From: Candidatus Krumholzibacteriia bacterium
GTDB lineage: Bacteria; Krumholzibacteriota; Krumholzibacteriia; LZORAL124-64-63
Direction: 5' to 3'
DNA length: 39,744 nucleotides
Assembly (NCBI GenBank): GCA_030592845.1
Contig: JAUVII010000008.1
Coordinates: 1 to 39,744 of the forward strand
Every line of letters starts with the position of its first letter. The stretch's first letter is position 1. Below, piece after piece: positions 10,635-18,892 of the stretch. The notes under the pieces are model-generated. The model ran no database searches. It worked only from the letters and a program-made list of their open reading frames with translations, and had not been told where the DNA came from. Made by a program: the position numbers and the translations under genes.

Positions 10635-10732
10635 GCCTTTTCAGGCCATACATCAAGGGACCCGGAAAATGTCCTCACGCCTTCGGCGCTGCGGATTATT
10701 TCCGGGTCCCTTGATGTATGGCCTGAAAAGGC
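10635..10732. repeat. Long inverted repeat/hairpin: 34-bp perfect arms, 30-nt structured apex
   Basis: GCCTTTTCAGGCCATACATCAAGGGACCCGGAAA (10635-10668) is the exact reverse complement of 10699-10732. The apex contains a further CGCC-TTC-GGCG hairpin (10678-10688). Confidence 0.95.
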
Positions 10733-10798
10733 CCACCACCTCTCCGCACCCAATAAATCCCGATATCCCCAGATAAAACAGGGGGGCGGTGAAAGATC

Positions 10799-11422
10799 CT
10801 ACTGACTGTCCATTTGGAAGATCAGTTCCACCGGATGCACGTCGGCATCGAAGGCTTCGGTTAGGCGGGTGCGATAGGGTTCCAAAGCCTCGGTGAGCGC
10901 CGCGGCGGGATAATCTTTTGCGGGGGATTCGGGACGGCCAAAATTCAGCCAGGTATGATAGACCAATCGGTAGATGTACGCATATTCTCCGGGTCCCACT
11001 TCATGGGTGAGAAGGACTTCGTTGCGGGCGGTCCAGAAGCCCGCGAAAATGGGCATCAGGTCGGAACCGGTATTGACCAATCGCGCCAGATCCTTCACAC
11101 CTCCATCGCGTTGACGCTCCCGGTCGGCGGCCATTTTGGTGATCGCGATACCCATGGTCTCCAACCAGGGACCCAGATCCTCCCTCACGGCCAGAAAGAC
11201 CTCGATCCTTTCCACGGCGGGAATTCCCCCGGACGGAGGACGGAAACCCTGGTCCCTTTCCGTGGCTGCAAGCAAAGCCTTTTCACTGTCCCGGACCTGT
11301 TTGTATTCCTGGTTGATTCTCCCCGAGTACCAGTTGGCCACACCAAATACACCCACGGCGACCAGCAGCGCGAAACCACAGCCGATGCCCAATCCCAACT
11401 TCCATATTCCGCGTCTTTTCAT
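10799..11422 (-). CDS. Uncharacterised membrane-anchored protein
   Basis: MKRRGIWKLGLGIGCGFALLVAVGVFGVANW TM anchor, then about 170 aa with no recognised domain; starts about 14 nt after the sigma-54 activator stop. ORF-track start 11728 overlaps the activator and is not supported. Confidence 0.65.
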   Translation of the reverse strand: MKRRGIWKLGLGIGCGFALLVAVGVFGVANWYSGRINQEYKQVRDSEKALLAATERDQGFRPPSGGIPAVERIEVFLAVREDLGPWLETMGIAITKMAADRERQRDGGVKDLARLVNTGSDLMPIFAGFWTARNEVLLTHEVGPGEYAYIYRLVYHTWLNFGRPESPAKDYPAAALTEALEPYRTRLTEAFDADVHPVELIFQMDSQ

Positions 11423-11436
11423 GATGGTGTACCTCG

Positions 11437-12825
11437 TCAATCCTCGGGTTCGAGTCCGTATTCCTTGATCTTGCGCCACAGTGTGGTCCGGTCGATGCCC
11501 AGCCTTCGCGCCGCCCTGGACCGGTTCCAACCCGTACCCCGCAACGCTTCCCGTAGCAGGTTCTTTTCTTCGTCGCTGTGCATCGGGACGTTGCGAAGTC
11601 CCCGGTCGACGCGGTTCTCGGTACGAAAGAGTTCGGGAGGCAGATGGCTGCCCCGGATGGCCTCCCCCCGACTCAGGACCATGGCGTGTTCGAGGGCATT
11701 TTCCAGCTCTCGCACGTTTCCCGGCCAATTGTGATTCATCAGCAGGCGCAGGGCTTCCCCCGATACCGGAGGCGGGCCCGGCTGCCCCTCACGCAGGGCA
11801 ATCTTTTCCAGCAGGTGGGTGATCAGCAGGGGAATATCTTCGCGCCGGTCGCGCAAAGGGGGAATGACCAGGGACACCACCTTGATGCGGTAGTAGAAAT
11901 CCTCGCGCATCCGGCCGGTGGCCAGAAGGGTATCCAGATCGTGGTTGGTCGCCGACACCACCCTGACGTCCACGGGGATGGACCGGTTGTCCCCCACCCG
12001 TTCTATGACCCGCTCCTGAAGCACACGCAAAAGCTTGACCTGAACCACCGGACTCACATCACCGATCTCGTCCAGGAAAATCGTTCCCCCGGCCGCCTCC
12101 TGGAATCGTCCCACGCGATCACCCACCGCGCCGGTGTACGCCCCTTTGACGTGACCGAAAAGTTCGCTTTCCAGGAGGTTTTCCGACAGGGCCGAACAGT
12201 TGACCTGGACAAAAGGGCCATTGGCCCTCCCACTGGCCTCGTGAACCGCGCGAGCCACCAATTCCTTGCCCGTGCCGCTTTCTCCCCTGATCAGGACGGT
12301 CGCCTCGCTTCCGGCCACGTCCGACACCAGGTCGAACAATTCACGCATCTTCGGGTCCCGCCCCACCATCCTGCCGAGGCGGTGCCGGGGACTCATCTGC
12401 TGGAGCAGGGTGGTCACTTCGGTCACGTCTCCAAGAATCAGGGCGATACCCAATGAGACACCCTGCTGGTCGAGCAAAGGAGAGGTTCTCAAAAGGACAT
12501 GGCCTCGCTGTCCGTCGGCGAGTTGTACCGTGGTCTGGAAGTCGATGATGGCTTCCCCCGAACGCAGGGTTTCGGCGAGGACATCCTCGGGACAGCCCTT
12601 TTTCCCGAACAGATCACAAACCAGAACTCCCGACAGGTCATCGGCGCTCCGGCCCAGGATCTCCTCCGCGGCGGGGTTGGCCGTCAGAATCCGCAGATCC
12701 GAATCCAGGGCGATAATACCCTCCCGCAACGACCTGATGATGGAAAGCAGGCTGGCGGGTTCAATCTGGGCCAGGAGGCTTTCAATGGTCAACAGCCGGC
12801 CCTTCTTTGGTTTTTCCCTGTTCAT
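11437..12825 (-). CDS. Sigma-54-dependent transcriptional activator: PAS + AAA+ + Fis-type HTH
   Basis: PAS region ([34 protein letters not shown]); Walker [15 protein letters not shown]-loop variant GAYTGA; C-terminal [37 protein letters not shown]. No receiver domain. Start 12825 ([10 protein letters not shown]) preceded by AAGGGAAACC. Confidence 0.92.
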   Translation of the reverse strand: MNREKPKKGRLLTIESLLAQIEPASLLSIIRSLREGIIALDSDLRILTANPAAEEILGRSADDLSGVLVCDLFGKKGCPEDVLAETLRSGEAIIDFQTTVQLADGQRGHVLLRTSPLLDQQGVSLGIALILGDVTEVTTLLQQMSPRHRLGRMVGRDPKMRELFDLVSDVAGSEATVLIRGESGTGKELVARAVHEASGRANGPFVQVNCSALSENLLESELFGHVKGAYTGAVGDRVGRFQEAAGGTIFLDEIGDVSPVVQVKLLRVLQERVIERVGDNRSIPVDVRVVSATNHDLDTLLATGRMREDFYYRIKVVSLVIPPLRDRREDIPLLITHLLEKIALREGQPGPPPVSGEALRLLMNHNWPGNVRELENALEHAMVLSRGEAIRGSHLPPELFRTENRVDRGLRNVPMHSDEEKNLLREALRGTGWNRSRAARRLGIDRTTLWRKIKEYGLEPED

Positions 12826-12853
12826 GGCCTGGTTTCCCTTAAAAGTGTTGAAA

Positions 12854-12883
12854 GCAACGTTTGTGTTGCAACAATTTAGTTGC
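12854..12883. promoter_or_regulatory. Two overlapping dyads GCAAC-N6-GTTGC, 14-bp period (candidate activator binding sites)
   Basis: GCAAC gtttgt GTTGC (12854-12869) overlapping GCAAC aattta GTTGC (12868-12883). GTTG-N4-CAAC also at 12847-12858. Confidence 0.6.
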
Positions 12884-13001
12884 AAACCACACCTGACGCA
12901 AATGGATCTTTAGCAAAACCCAACTTCACAGATTCGACTGAGTAACATAATCTATTGAATTCATTATGTTTAATAAATTTTATGATAACAACTCTCACCT
13001 T

Positions 13002-13016
13002 TGGCACATCTCCTGC
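13002..13016 (+). promoter_or_regulatory. Candidate sigma-54 (-24/-12) promoter for trxA
   Basis: TGGCAC-N5-CTGC (tggcacatctcctgc); the -24 GG and -12 GC dinucleotides are exactly 12 bp apart; 78 bp upstream of the trxA ATG. Confidence 0.6.
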
Positions 13017-13093
13017 GATAGGGCCGCCCAAGAGCAAAGAATTCAAGCTGGTGTTGCAACCGGCAAAAATAAAAGACAACTGGAGGAAGCCCC

Positions 13094-13417
13094 ATGGCGA
13101 ACGTGATGGAATTCAGCGGTGACAATTTCGAAACCGAAGTCGTAAACAGTGATGTCCCCGTGCTGGTGGATTTTTGGGCCCCCTGGTGCGGCCCCTGCAA
13201 GATGATCGGCCCCATCATTGAGGAACTGGCCGGCGAGTTCGGCGACAAGGTGAAGATCGGTAAGGTCAACGTGGACAATAACCAGGACCTGGCCGCCAAG
13301 TTCGGAATCCGCGGAATCCCCACGGTGATGCTGTTCAAGGGCGGCGAGTCGATCAACAGCTTCGTCGGCGTCCGCCCCAAGGAAGATCTGGCCTCCGCGC
13401 TCAACGACGCGATCTGA
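13094..13417 (+). CDS. trxA: Thioredoxin
   Basis: VLVDFWAPWCGPCKMIGPIIEELA...GIRGIPTVMLFKGG; 107 aa. Confidence 0.97.
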   Translation: MANVMEFSGDNFETEVVNSDVPVLVDFWAPWCGPCKMIGPIIEELAGEFGDKVKIGKVNVDNNQDLAAKFGIRGIPTVMLFKGGESINSFVGVRPKEDLASALNDAI

Positions 13418-13455
13418 TCCGGATCATCTCTCTGAGGGAGTTTACTCCCTCGCCC

Positions 13456-13495
13456 GGCCGTCGGCCCTCCCCCTGGGCCGGCGGTCATTTTTATT
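13456..13495 (+). terminator. Rho-independent terminator after trxA
   Basis: 12-bp GC-rich stem (13456-13467 / 13475-13486, two G-U pairs), then ATTTTTATT. A second small hairpin GAGGGAG/CTCCCTC lies just upstream (13434-13451). Confidence 0.8.
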
Positions 13496-13612
13496 GCCTG
13501 CCGGAACCCGTCCGGCAAAAACTGATTGAAGACATGAGGGGACCCTGCCGATATCATTACAAGGGTCTGATATCGGCATTTCCCGCACCACACTCCAAGA
13601 AACGGATCCACA

Positions 13613-14524
13613 ATGGCCGGAATCATTGATGGCGTAAAAAACATTTTCCGTGGCAACGAACTCAGGAACAACCTGTTCTTCATCGTGTTCGACAGTTGCC
13701 GCTGGGACGCCTATCAAGCAGCCAGGACTCCCAACCTGGACCGGATAGGCACAGCTGAAAAACGCTACAGCTATGCCAGCTGGACCAGCCCCAGCCACTA
13801 CACCTTTTTGATGGGCATGGTGCCCCACCTGAGCCCGAAGGGTGTTTTCGCGTCCAACGTCTACCGCGACGAGTTTGCCCTGTGGTCCGGTCGGTTGAAC
13901 ATCAATGACGTGGAATTCGGGAAATTCGTACCCCAGCTGTCGCTCCCCCATTTCCTGAAAAACCAGGGATACCGCACCGAAGGAGTCGTCAGCCTGCCGG
14001 TGCTGAACCCCATGACCAGCATGTCGGCCCATTTCGACCGCTACGAACTGGCCCCCAGCCACAATGACCTGGCGACGATCCTGGACGGAGACGGCGACTT
14101 CAAGGGCATCGAGATTTCCCGGGATAAGCCGGGGTTTTTCTTCCTCAACACCGGGGAAACCCATTACCCGTACCTGCTGCCCGGCGAGTCCGGCGAGGAT
14201 CTGCCCCACATCAGCGGCGTCCATGGTGTGTTCAAGCACCTGGACGATTTCCTGAAGAACCCTTCCGAGTTCCTCACAGGCCGAAAGCAGGATGATTTTT
14301 TCACCCCGGAACAGTTCCGCGCCTTCTATGAAAAACAGATCGCCTGCGTCGAACACCTGGACACGGTGGTCGGCAAGCTGATGGACCGCTGTCCCGACAA
14401 CACCTACTTCATGATCATGTCCGACCACGGCGAGCTGTTCGGCGAGGACGGTTATTTCGGACACGGCCCCATCTTCCACGAAAAGGTTTTCGAAGTGTTC
14501 TACCTGGAAGGACGCCTCCCTTGA
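13613..14524 (+). CDS. Sulfatase/alkaline-phosphatase-superfamily hydrolase, Thr at the nucleophile position
   Basis: LFFIVFDSCRWDAYQAARTPNLDRIG, SWTSPSHYTFLMGMVPH, FMIMSDHGELFGEDGYFGHGPIFHEKVFEV. Confidence 0.8.
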   Translation: MAGIIDGVKNIFRGNELRNNLFFIVFDSCRWDAYQAARTPNLDRIGTAEKRYSYASWTSPSHYTFLMGMVPHLSPKGVFASNVYRDEFALWSGRLNINDVEFGKFVPQLSLPHFLKNQGYRTEGVVSLPVLNPMTSMSAHFDRYELAPSHNDLATILDGDGDFKGIEISRDKPGFFFLNTGETHYPYLLPGESGEDLPHISGVHGVFKHLDDFLKNPSEFLTGRKQDDFFTPEQFRAFYEKQIACVEHLDTVVGKLMDRCPDNTYFMIMSDHGELFGEDGYFGHGPIFHEKVFEVFYLEGRLP

Positions 14525-14540
14525 CCCCCGGTGAACACAC

Positions 14541-15503
14541 ATGAAACTGATCCTGCTATTGCTGGCGATGGGCGCCAGTTCGGCACCGGCCATGATCGAA
14601 GTCGCCCCCGGCGAGGAACTCACCGTTGTCAGTGAAGGTCCGCGGAACGGTGGTACCGTTGTGCTCATCCCCGGGCTTTCCGGCTGTTCGTACGGTTTCC
14701 GGAAACTGACCCCGCTGCTGCATGAACAGGGCCTGCGAACGGTCATCATCGAACCTTTGGCCGTGGGTGAATCGTCACGGCCCCGCGGCGCCGACTACAC
14801 CATGACCAGCCAGGCCGCGCGGATCGGCGCCGTGCTGGACAGCCTGGAGATCAAAAAACCCGTTTTCATCGCTCAGGGCATCGGTGGCGCCATGGTTTTC
14901 CGGCTGGCCGTGGAAAGACCCGAACTGCTGGCCGGGTTCATCTCCGTCGAGGGCGGATCCGCCGAAGTCGCCATTTCGCCCAACATCAGGATGACCCTTA
15001 AAGCGGCCAAGATCCTCGCCAAAATGGGTGGGAAAAGTCTCATGCGGGATCGCTACGCCGAAAATCTGAAGAAAAGCTCCGGAGATCCGGGTTGGGTCGA
15101 CCGGCGCACCGTAGGCCGTTATTTCCGGGGAACCGGCCGGAACATTTCCGCCGCGCTGGACGCCATGGTGGCCATGACCGAACAGACCGAGCCCTGGACC
15201 ATGACTCCCCGTCTTTCAGAGGTACGAATTCCGGTGATCGTACTGTTGGGGGCAGCTCCCCATGATGCGCAGCTGACCAGCGAGGATGTCGAGGTTCTGC
15301 GTCAGGGTCTGCCCAATGTGGAATTCCGGGAGATCCCGGGTGCTGGCCACTTCATCTACGAGGAACAGCCGCAGGCGGTCGCCGACGCGGTAAAGGACCT
15401 GGCCGCCGATCTTGCCGCCGGAGCCTCTCCGTCAATCGGCGCCGTCCTTGTGCCGGGCGGCGATGGCACCGCTGACCTCATCCAGCCGGGTGACGGCCGC
15501 TAG
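14541..15503 (+). CDS. Alpha/beta hydrolase, predicted secreted
   Basis: N-terminal hydrophobic signal; VVLIPGLSGCSYGFRKLTPLLHEQGLRTVIIEPLAVGESSRP; catalytic-His region EIPGAGHFIYEEQPQAVADAV. Confidence 0.8.
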   Translation: MKLILLLLAMGASSAPAMIEVAPGEELTVVSEGPRNGGTVVLIPGLSGCSYGFRKLTPLLHEQGLRTVIIEPLAVGESSRPRGADYTMTSQAARIGAVLDSLEIKKPVFIAQGIGGAMVFRLAVERPELLAGFISVEGGSAEVAISPNIRMTLKAAKILAKMGGKSLMRDRYAENLKKSSGDPGWVDRRTVGRYFRGTGRNISAALDAMVAMTEQTEPWTMTPRLSEVRIPVIVLLGAAPHDAQLTSEDVEVLRQGLPNVEFREIPGAGHFIYEEQPQAVADAVKDLAADLAAGASPSIGAVLVPGGDGTADLIQPGDGR

Positions 15504-16346
15504 GAATTCGCTGGCTCCATCTCCCCAACCCATCAGCGGTATCGGATTCAAGGTATGCCTCCGGGTGGTCGCGTCCTCCAGGTTGCCGTGATCGCTGGTT
15601 ACCAGGACCAGGGTCCCCGAGGCCAGATCCTCCTCGAGTTCTTCCAACAGGGCCCGCATGAAGGCATCGAGTTTGACCAGCTCTTCGCAGATTCGGACAA
15701 CATCCCCGGTATGACCTGCTTTGTCCGACTGGAAATATTCGTACAGCGTGAAATCCAGTCCGCGACCAGCCCGCCCGAGAACGCGACCGGCCGCTTCCGG
15801 GGTCATGGGGTCCAGATCGAAACCGCGGGCCCTCAATTCCGTGTTGGTGAATTCCTGGTAGATGGACCGACCCTCGCGGACATCGTCCAAAGTGGAAAAC
15901 GGCAGGTCGGCGGCCAGATTGGCCACCGTGGTGGCCGAGAAGGTCAGCTGGCGTTCCCTGGTCAGCTCCCAGAACCGGGGACGGAAGGCATTGAGAAAGC
16001 GCGCTTCCAGACCCATGTCGGTCAACGTTTTCAGGATGGAATGTTCCAGGAGAACTTCCCGCAGCCGTTCGTTGGGAAACCCCGTCAGGTGTTTACCCAG
16101 GATTCCCTGGGCGTTGACCCCCGACAACAGAGTCGTCTGGCCGGTTGCGCTCTGGGGCACGCCGGCCACTCCCAAAACAGCGTCGATGGGCCGGGCAAAG
16201 CCTCCTCCGGCTATTTCGTGGACGGCATCCACCCTCGGCGGCAAACGAAATATTTCGCCTCCGTAGGCAAACTGGGGATTGACCGCGGGGTCTTGTTCTC
16301 CCCAGCCCAAACCGTCGATGAATACAAGGATGGTGCGCTTTTTCAT
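15432..16346 (-). CDS. Alkaline-phosphatase-superfamily metalloenzyme (phosphoglycerate mutase-like)
   Basis: KKRTILVFIDGLGWGEQDP, GVPQSATGQTTLLSGVNAQ, DKAGHTGD, TLVLVTSDHGNLEDATTRRHTLNPIPLMGWG. Confidence 0.8.
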   Translation of the reverse strand: MKKRTILVFIDGLGWGEQDPAVNPQFAYGGEIFRLPPRVDAVHEIAGGGFARPIDAVLGVAGVPQSATGQTTLLSGVNAQGILGKHLTGFPNERLREVLLEHSILKTLTDMGLEARFLNAFRPRFWELTRERQLTFSATTVANLAADLPFSTLDDVREGRSIYQEFTNTELRARGFDLDPMTPEAAGRVLGRAGRGLDFTLYEYFQSDKAGHTGDVVRICEELVKLDAFMRALLEELEEDLASGTLVLVTSDHGNLEDATTRRHTLNPIPLMGWGDGASEFLAAVTRLDEVSGAIAARHKDGAD

Positions 16347-16504
16347 GATTCCCAATCAGGATGGTACGCGCCGATAATGCAAGTGTCCGACTCACAGGGA
16401 TGACAGATCAGTATTGAAATCACCGTACCGGGGGGGGTAAGTTAGGGAAACGGGTTTATCTTGAGCCGGTATCGATTCACTACATCCGAGCCTGGAGACC
16501 ATCT

Positions 16505-18871
16505 GTGAAAGCACGTCTCATTGCCGCCTGGGTTCCCGGCCTGTTCTTCCTTGTTGGCGTACTGGGGATCCTCGCCCTCCACGCGATGGTCGAGGAGCAC
16601 GAGAGGGACCGGATCCAGCTCGAAACGCATATCACCGCCGAACAGGTCCGCATCCGGCTGGAGGCCTGGATCGATGCCCGGGTCGCCGTTGTCCAGCACC
16701 TGGGCAACAAGCAATTCATCGACCAGAACGATATCGAGAACCTTTTTTCCGACCAGGCCCGAAACCTTCTCGGTCTTTATCCCGGGATCCAGGCCATCAA
16801 CTACATCGACGACTACTGGGTGATCAGGATCATCACTCCGGTGGAGTCCAACCTTCCGGCCCTCAACCATGACCTCCATGATCATCCCAATGCCAGCGTG
16901 GTGGCATCACTGACCCGCGCTGCTGAAACGGGAAAAATCTTCAGCACCACCGTCATCGATCTGCTGCAGGGGGGCAAGGGCATCGCCACCTACCAGACCC
17001 TGCTGGACAAGAACAACCTGGCCCTTGGCTACATCAACGGTGTCTTCCGGATCACCCTGATGCTGGACACCTGTCTGTCCGAAAAAAATCTGCGTGAAAG
17101 ATTCCAGTTCCGGTTCGTGGAGGAAAACGGGTCCATCGCCTATCTCCATTCCGAATCCGGCACTGGCGAAGAATGGGATTTCGCTGATGAACAATCCGTG
17201 CGGATCGCCGACCGCTACTGGACCCTGAAGTTGGCTCCGACTCCCGCCTATCTGGCAAGCTCCGGTAATCGGGCGGATGACATCATGGCCCTGACCGGCC
17301 TGATTCTGGTCGCCATGCTGGCCCTGGTCCTTCGCGCCCTGCTCCTGCGTCAGGCCGCCTTGCGCGACAGCCAGGCAAAGTACCGTCTGCTGGTGGAAAA
17401 CCAGAACGACCTGGTGGTCCAGTACGGCCCCGAGGGCCGGTTCCTCTACGTCAGCCCCAGCTACTGCCAGGTTTTCGGCAAGACGGAAGAGGAGTTGCTC
17501 GGAAGCGATGTCCTGCCCAGGATCCATGAGGATGACCGCGAATCCGGCATACGGTCCCTGGCTTCCCTGACAGAGCAGCCACACCGTTCCTACCACGAAC
17601 AGCGTGTCATGACCCTGGACGGTTGGCGCTGGTTGGCCTGGTCCAACCGCGCGGTATTGAACGCCGCCGGAAAAATGGAAGCCGTCACCGCGGTTGGACG
17701 TGACATCACTACCCGGCGCAAACTGGAAGAGCAGTTGATCCAGTCGCAGAAGATGCAGGCCATCGGCCTGTTGGCCGGCGGCATCGCCCACGATTTCAAT
17801 AATCTGCTGCACGCCATACTGAACAACCTGGAATTCGTCCTGCAGGAATTCCAGCCGAAGGGCCAGACCCGCCAGGATCTGGAACAGGTGCGCCTGGGCG
17901 TGGACAAGGCCATTGTCCTGACCCGGCAGCTCCTCGCCTTCAGCAGGCAGCAAGTCCTCAAACCGGCCACTCTGGACTTGAATGGCGTGATCGGTGACAT
18001 GCTGCAGATGATGCGACGCATGATCGACGACTCGATCACCATCGACTTCGCACCTGCGGCGGACCGCGTCCGGATCCACGCCGACCGCGGTCAGGTCGAA
18101 CAGATCTTCATGAATCTCTGCGTCAATTCCCAGGATGCGATCCCGGGCACGGGCACCATCACCGTCAGGACCGAAGCGCGGGAAATCGACGCCGAATTCT
18201 GCGAAACCCACCCGGACGCCAAACCAGGGAAATATGGTGTGCTGACCGTGGAAGACACCGGGCAGGGAATGACGCCTGAAGTCCTGAAACGGATTTTCGA
18301 ACCGTTCTTCACCACCAAGGAAGTGGGCCAGGGCACGGGCCTCGGCCTGGCGTCGATCTACGGCATCGTCCGGCAGCACGACGGTCTGATGGTCGTGGAA
18401 AGCGAACCCGGCCACGGTTCGAAATTCTCGGTCTTTTTGCCCCGCTCCGAAATGGAAGTCACTCCCGCTAAAAAGACCCCCTCGAAACCGGTGGCCGGCG
18501 GAGACGAAACCATCCTCCTGGCCGAGGACAACGAGGACGTCCGCAGACTGGCGGTGCGGGTGCTCGAGAAAGGCGGCTACAAGGTCCTGGTGGCGGTCGA
18601 CGGCGAAGAAGCCGTCGCGGTGTTCAGGAAACACGCGGACGAAGTGGACCTGGTGATGCTCGACCTGGTGATGCCCCGGCTGGGAGGCAGGGAAGCAGGC
18701 GAACAGATCCGGCGGATGAAAGGCCAGGTTAAGATCCTGTTCGCGTCCGGTTACGACCCCACCAGCGTGGGCAGGGAAATCCGCGAACTGGACGGAGCGG
18801 ATCTTCTGATGAAACCCTTCGGCATCCCCGAGTTGCTGGGCAAGGTGCGGGAAATCCTCGACCAGGCCTAG
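16505..18871 (+). CDS. Hybrid sensor histidine kinase (CHASE-like sensor, PAS, HisKA, HATPase_c, receiver)
   Basis: Two TM segments flanking a CHASE-like region ([21 protein letters not shown]); PAS ([34 protein letters not shown]); H-box [27 protein letters not shown]; receiver [18 protein letters not shown] start. Confidence 0.92.
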   Translation: MKARLIAAWVPGLFFLVGVLGILALHAMVEEHERDRIQLETHITAEQVRIRLEAWIDARVAVVQHLGNKQFIDQNDIENLFSDQARNLLGLYPGIQAINYIDDYWVIRIITPVESNLPALNHDLHDHPNASVVASLTRAAETGKIFSTTVIDLLQGGKGIATYQTLLDKNNLALGYINGVFRITLMLDTCLSEKNLRERFQFRFVEENGSIAYLHSESGTGEEWDFADEQSVRIADRYWTLKLAPTPAYLASSGNRADDIMALTGLILVAMLALVLRALLLRQAALRDSQAKYRLLVENQNDLVVQYGPEGRFLYVSPSYCQVFGKTEEELLGSDVLPRIHEDDRESGIRSLASLTEQPHRSYHEQRVMTLDGWRWLAWSNRAVLNAAGKMEAVTAVGRDITTRRKLEEQLIQSQKMQAIGLLAGGIAHDFNNLLHAILNNLEFVLQEFQPKGQTRQDLEQVRLGVDKAIVLTRQLLAFSRQQVLKPATLDLNGVIGDMLQMMRRMIDDSITIDFAPAADRVRIHADRGQVEQIFMNLCVNSQDAIPGTGTITVRTEAREIDAEFCETHPDAKPGKYGVLTVEDTGQGMTPEVLKRIFEPFFTTKEVGQGTGLGLASIYGIVRQHDGLMVVESEPGHGSKFSVFLPRSEMEVTPAKKTPSKPVAGGDETILLAEDNEDVRRLAVRVLEKGGYKVLVAVDGEEAVAVFRKHADEVDLVMLDLVMPRLGGREAGEQIRRMKGQVKILFASGYDPTSVGREIRELDGADLLMKPFGIPELLGKVREILDQA

Positions 18872-18892
18872 CGGGCTGTTAAAAAGCCCCGT
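18872..18892. terminator. Candidate bidirectional terminator between convergent genes
   Basis: GGGCT-gttaaaa-AGCCC hairpin in the kinase/pLGIC junction. On the minus strand it reads GGGGCTTTTTAACAGCCCGC and overlaps the pLGIC stop. Confidence 0.45.

Noticed and set aside
10635-10732. Ordinary rho-independent terminator for pepT
   Set aside because: The stem is far too long, and no T-tract follows on either strand; treated as a repeat/hairpin element instead.
13442-14749. 435-aa antisense ORF over the 13613 gene
   Set aside because: Overlaps a convincing phosphatase-superfamily CDS and a terminator; no recognisable domain.
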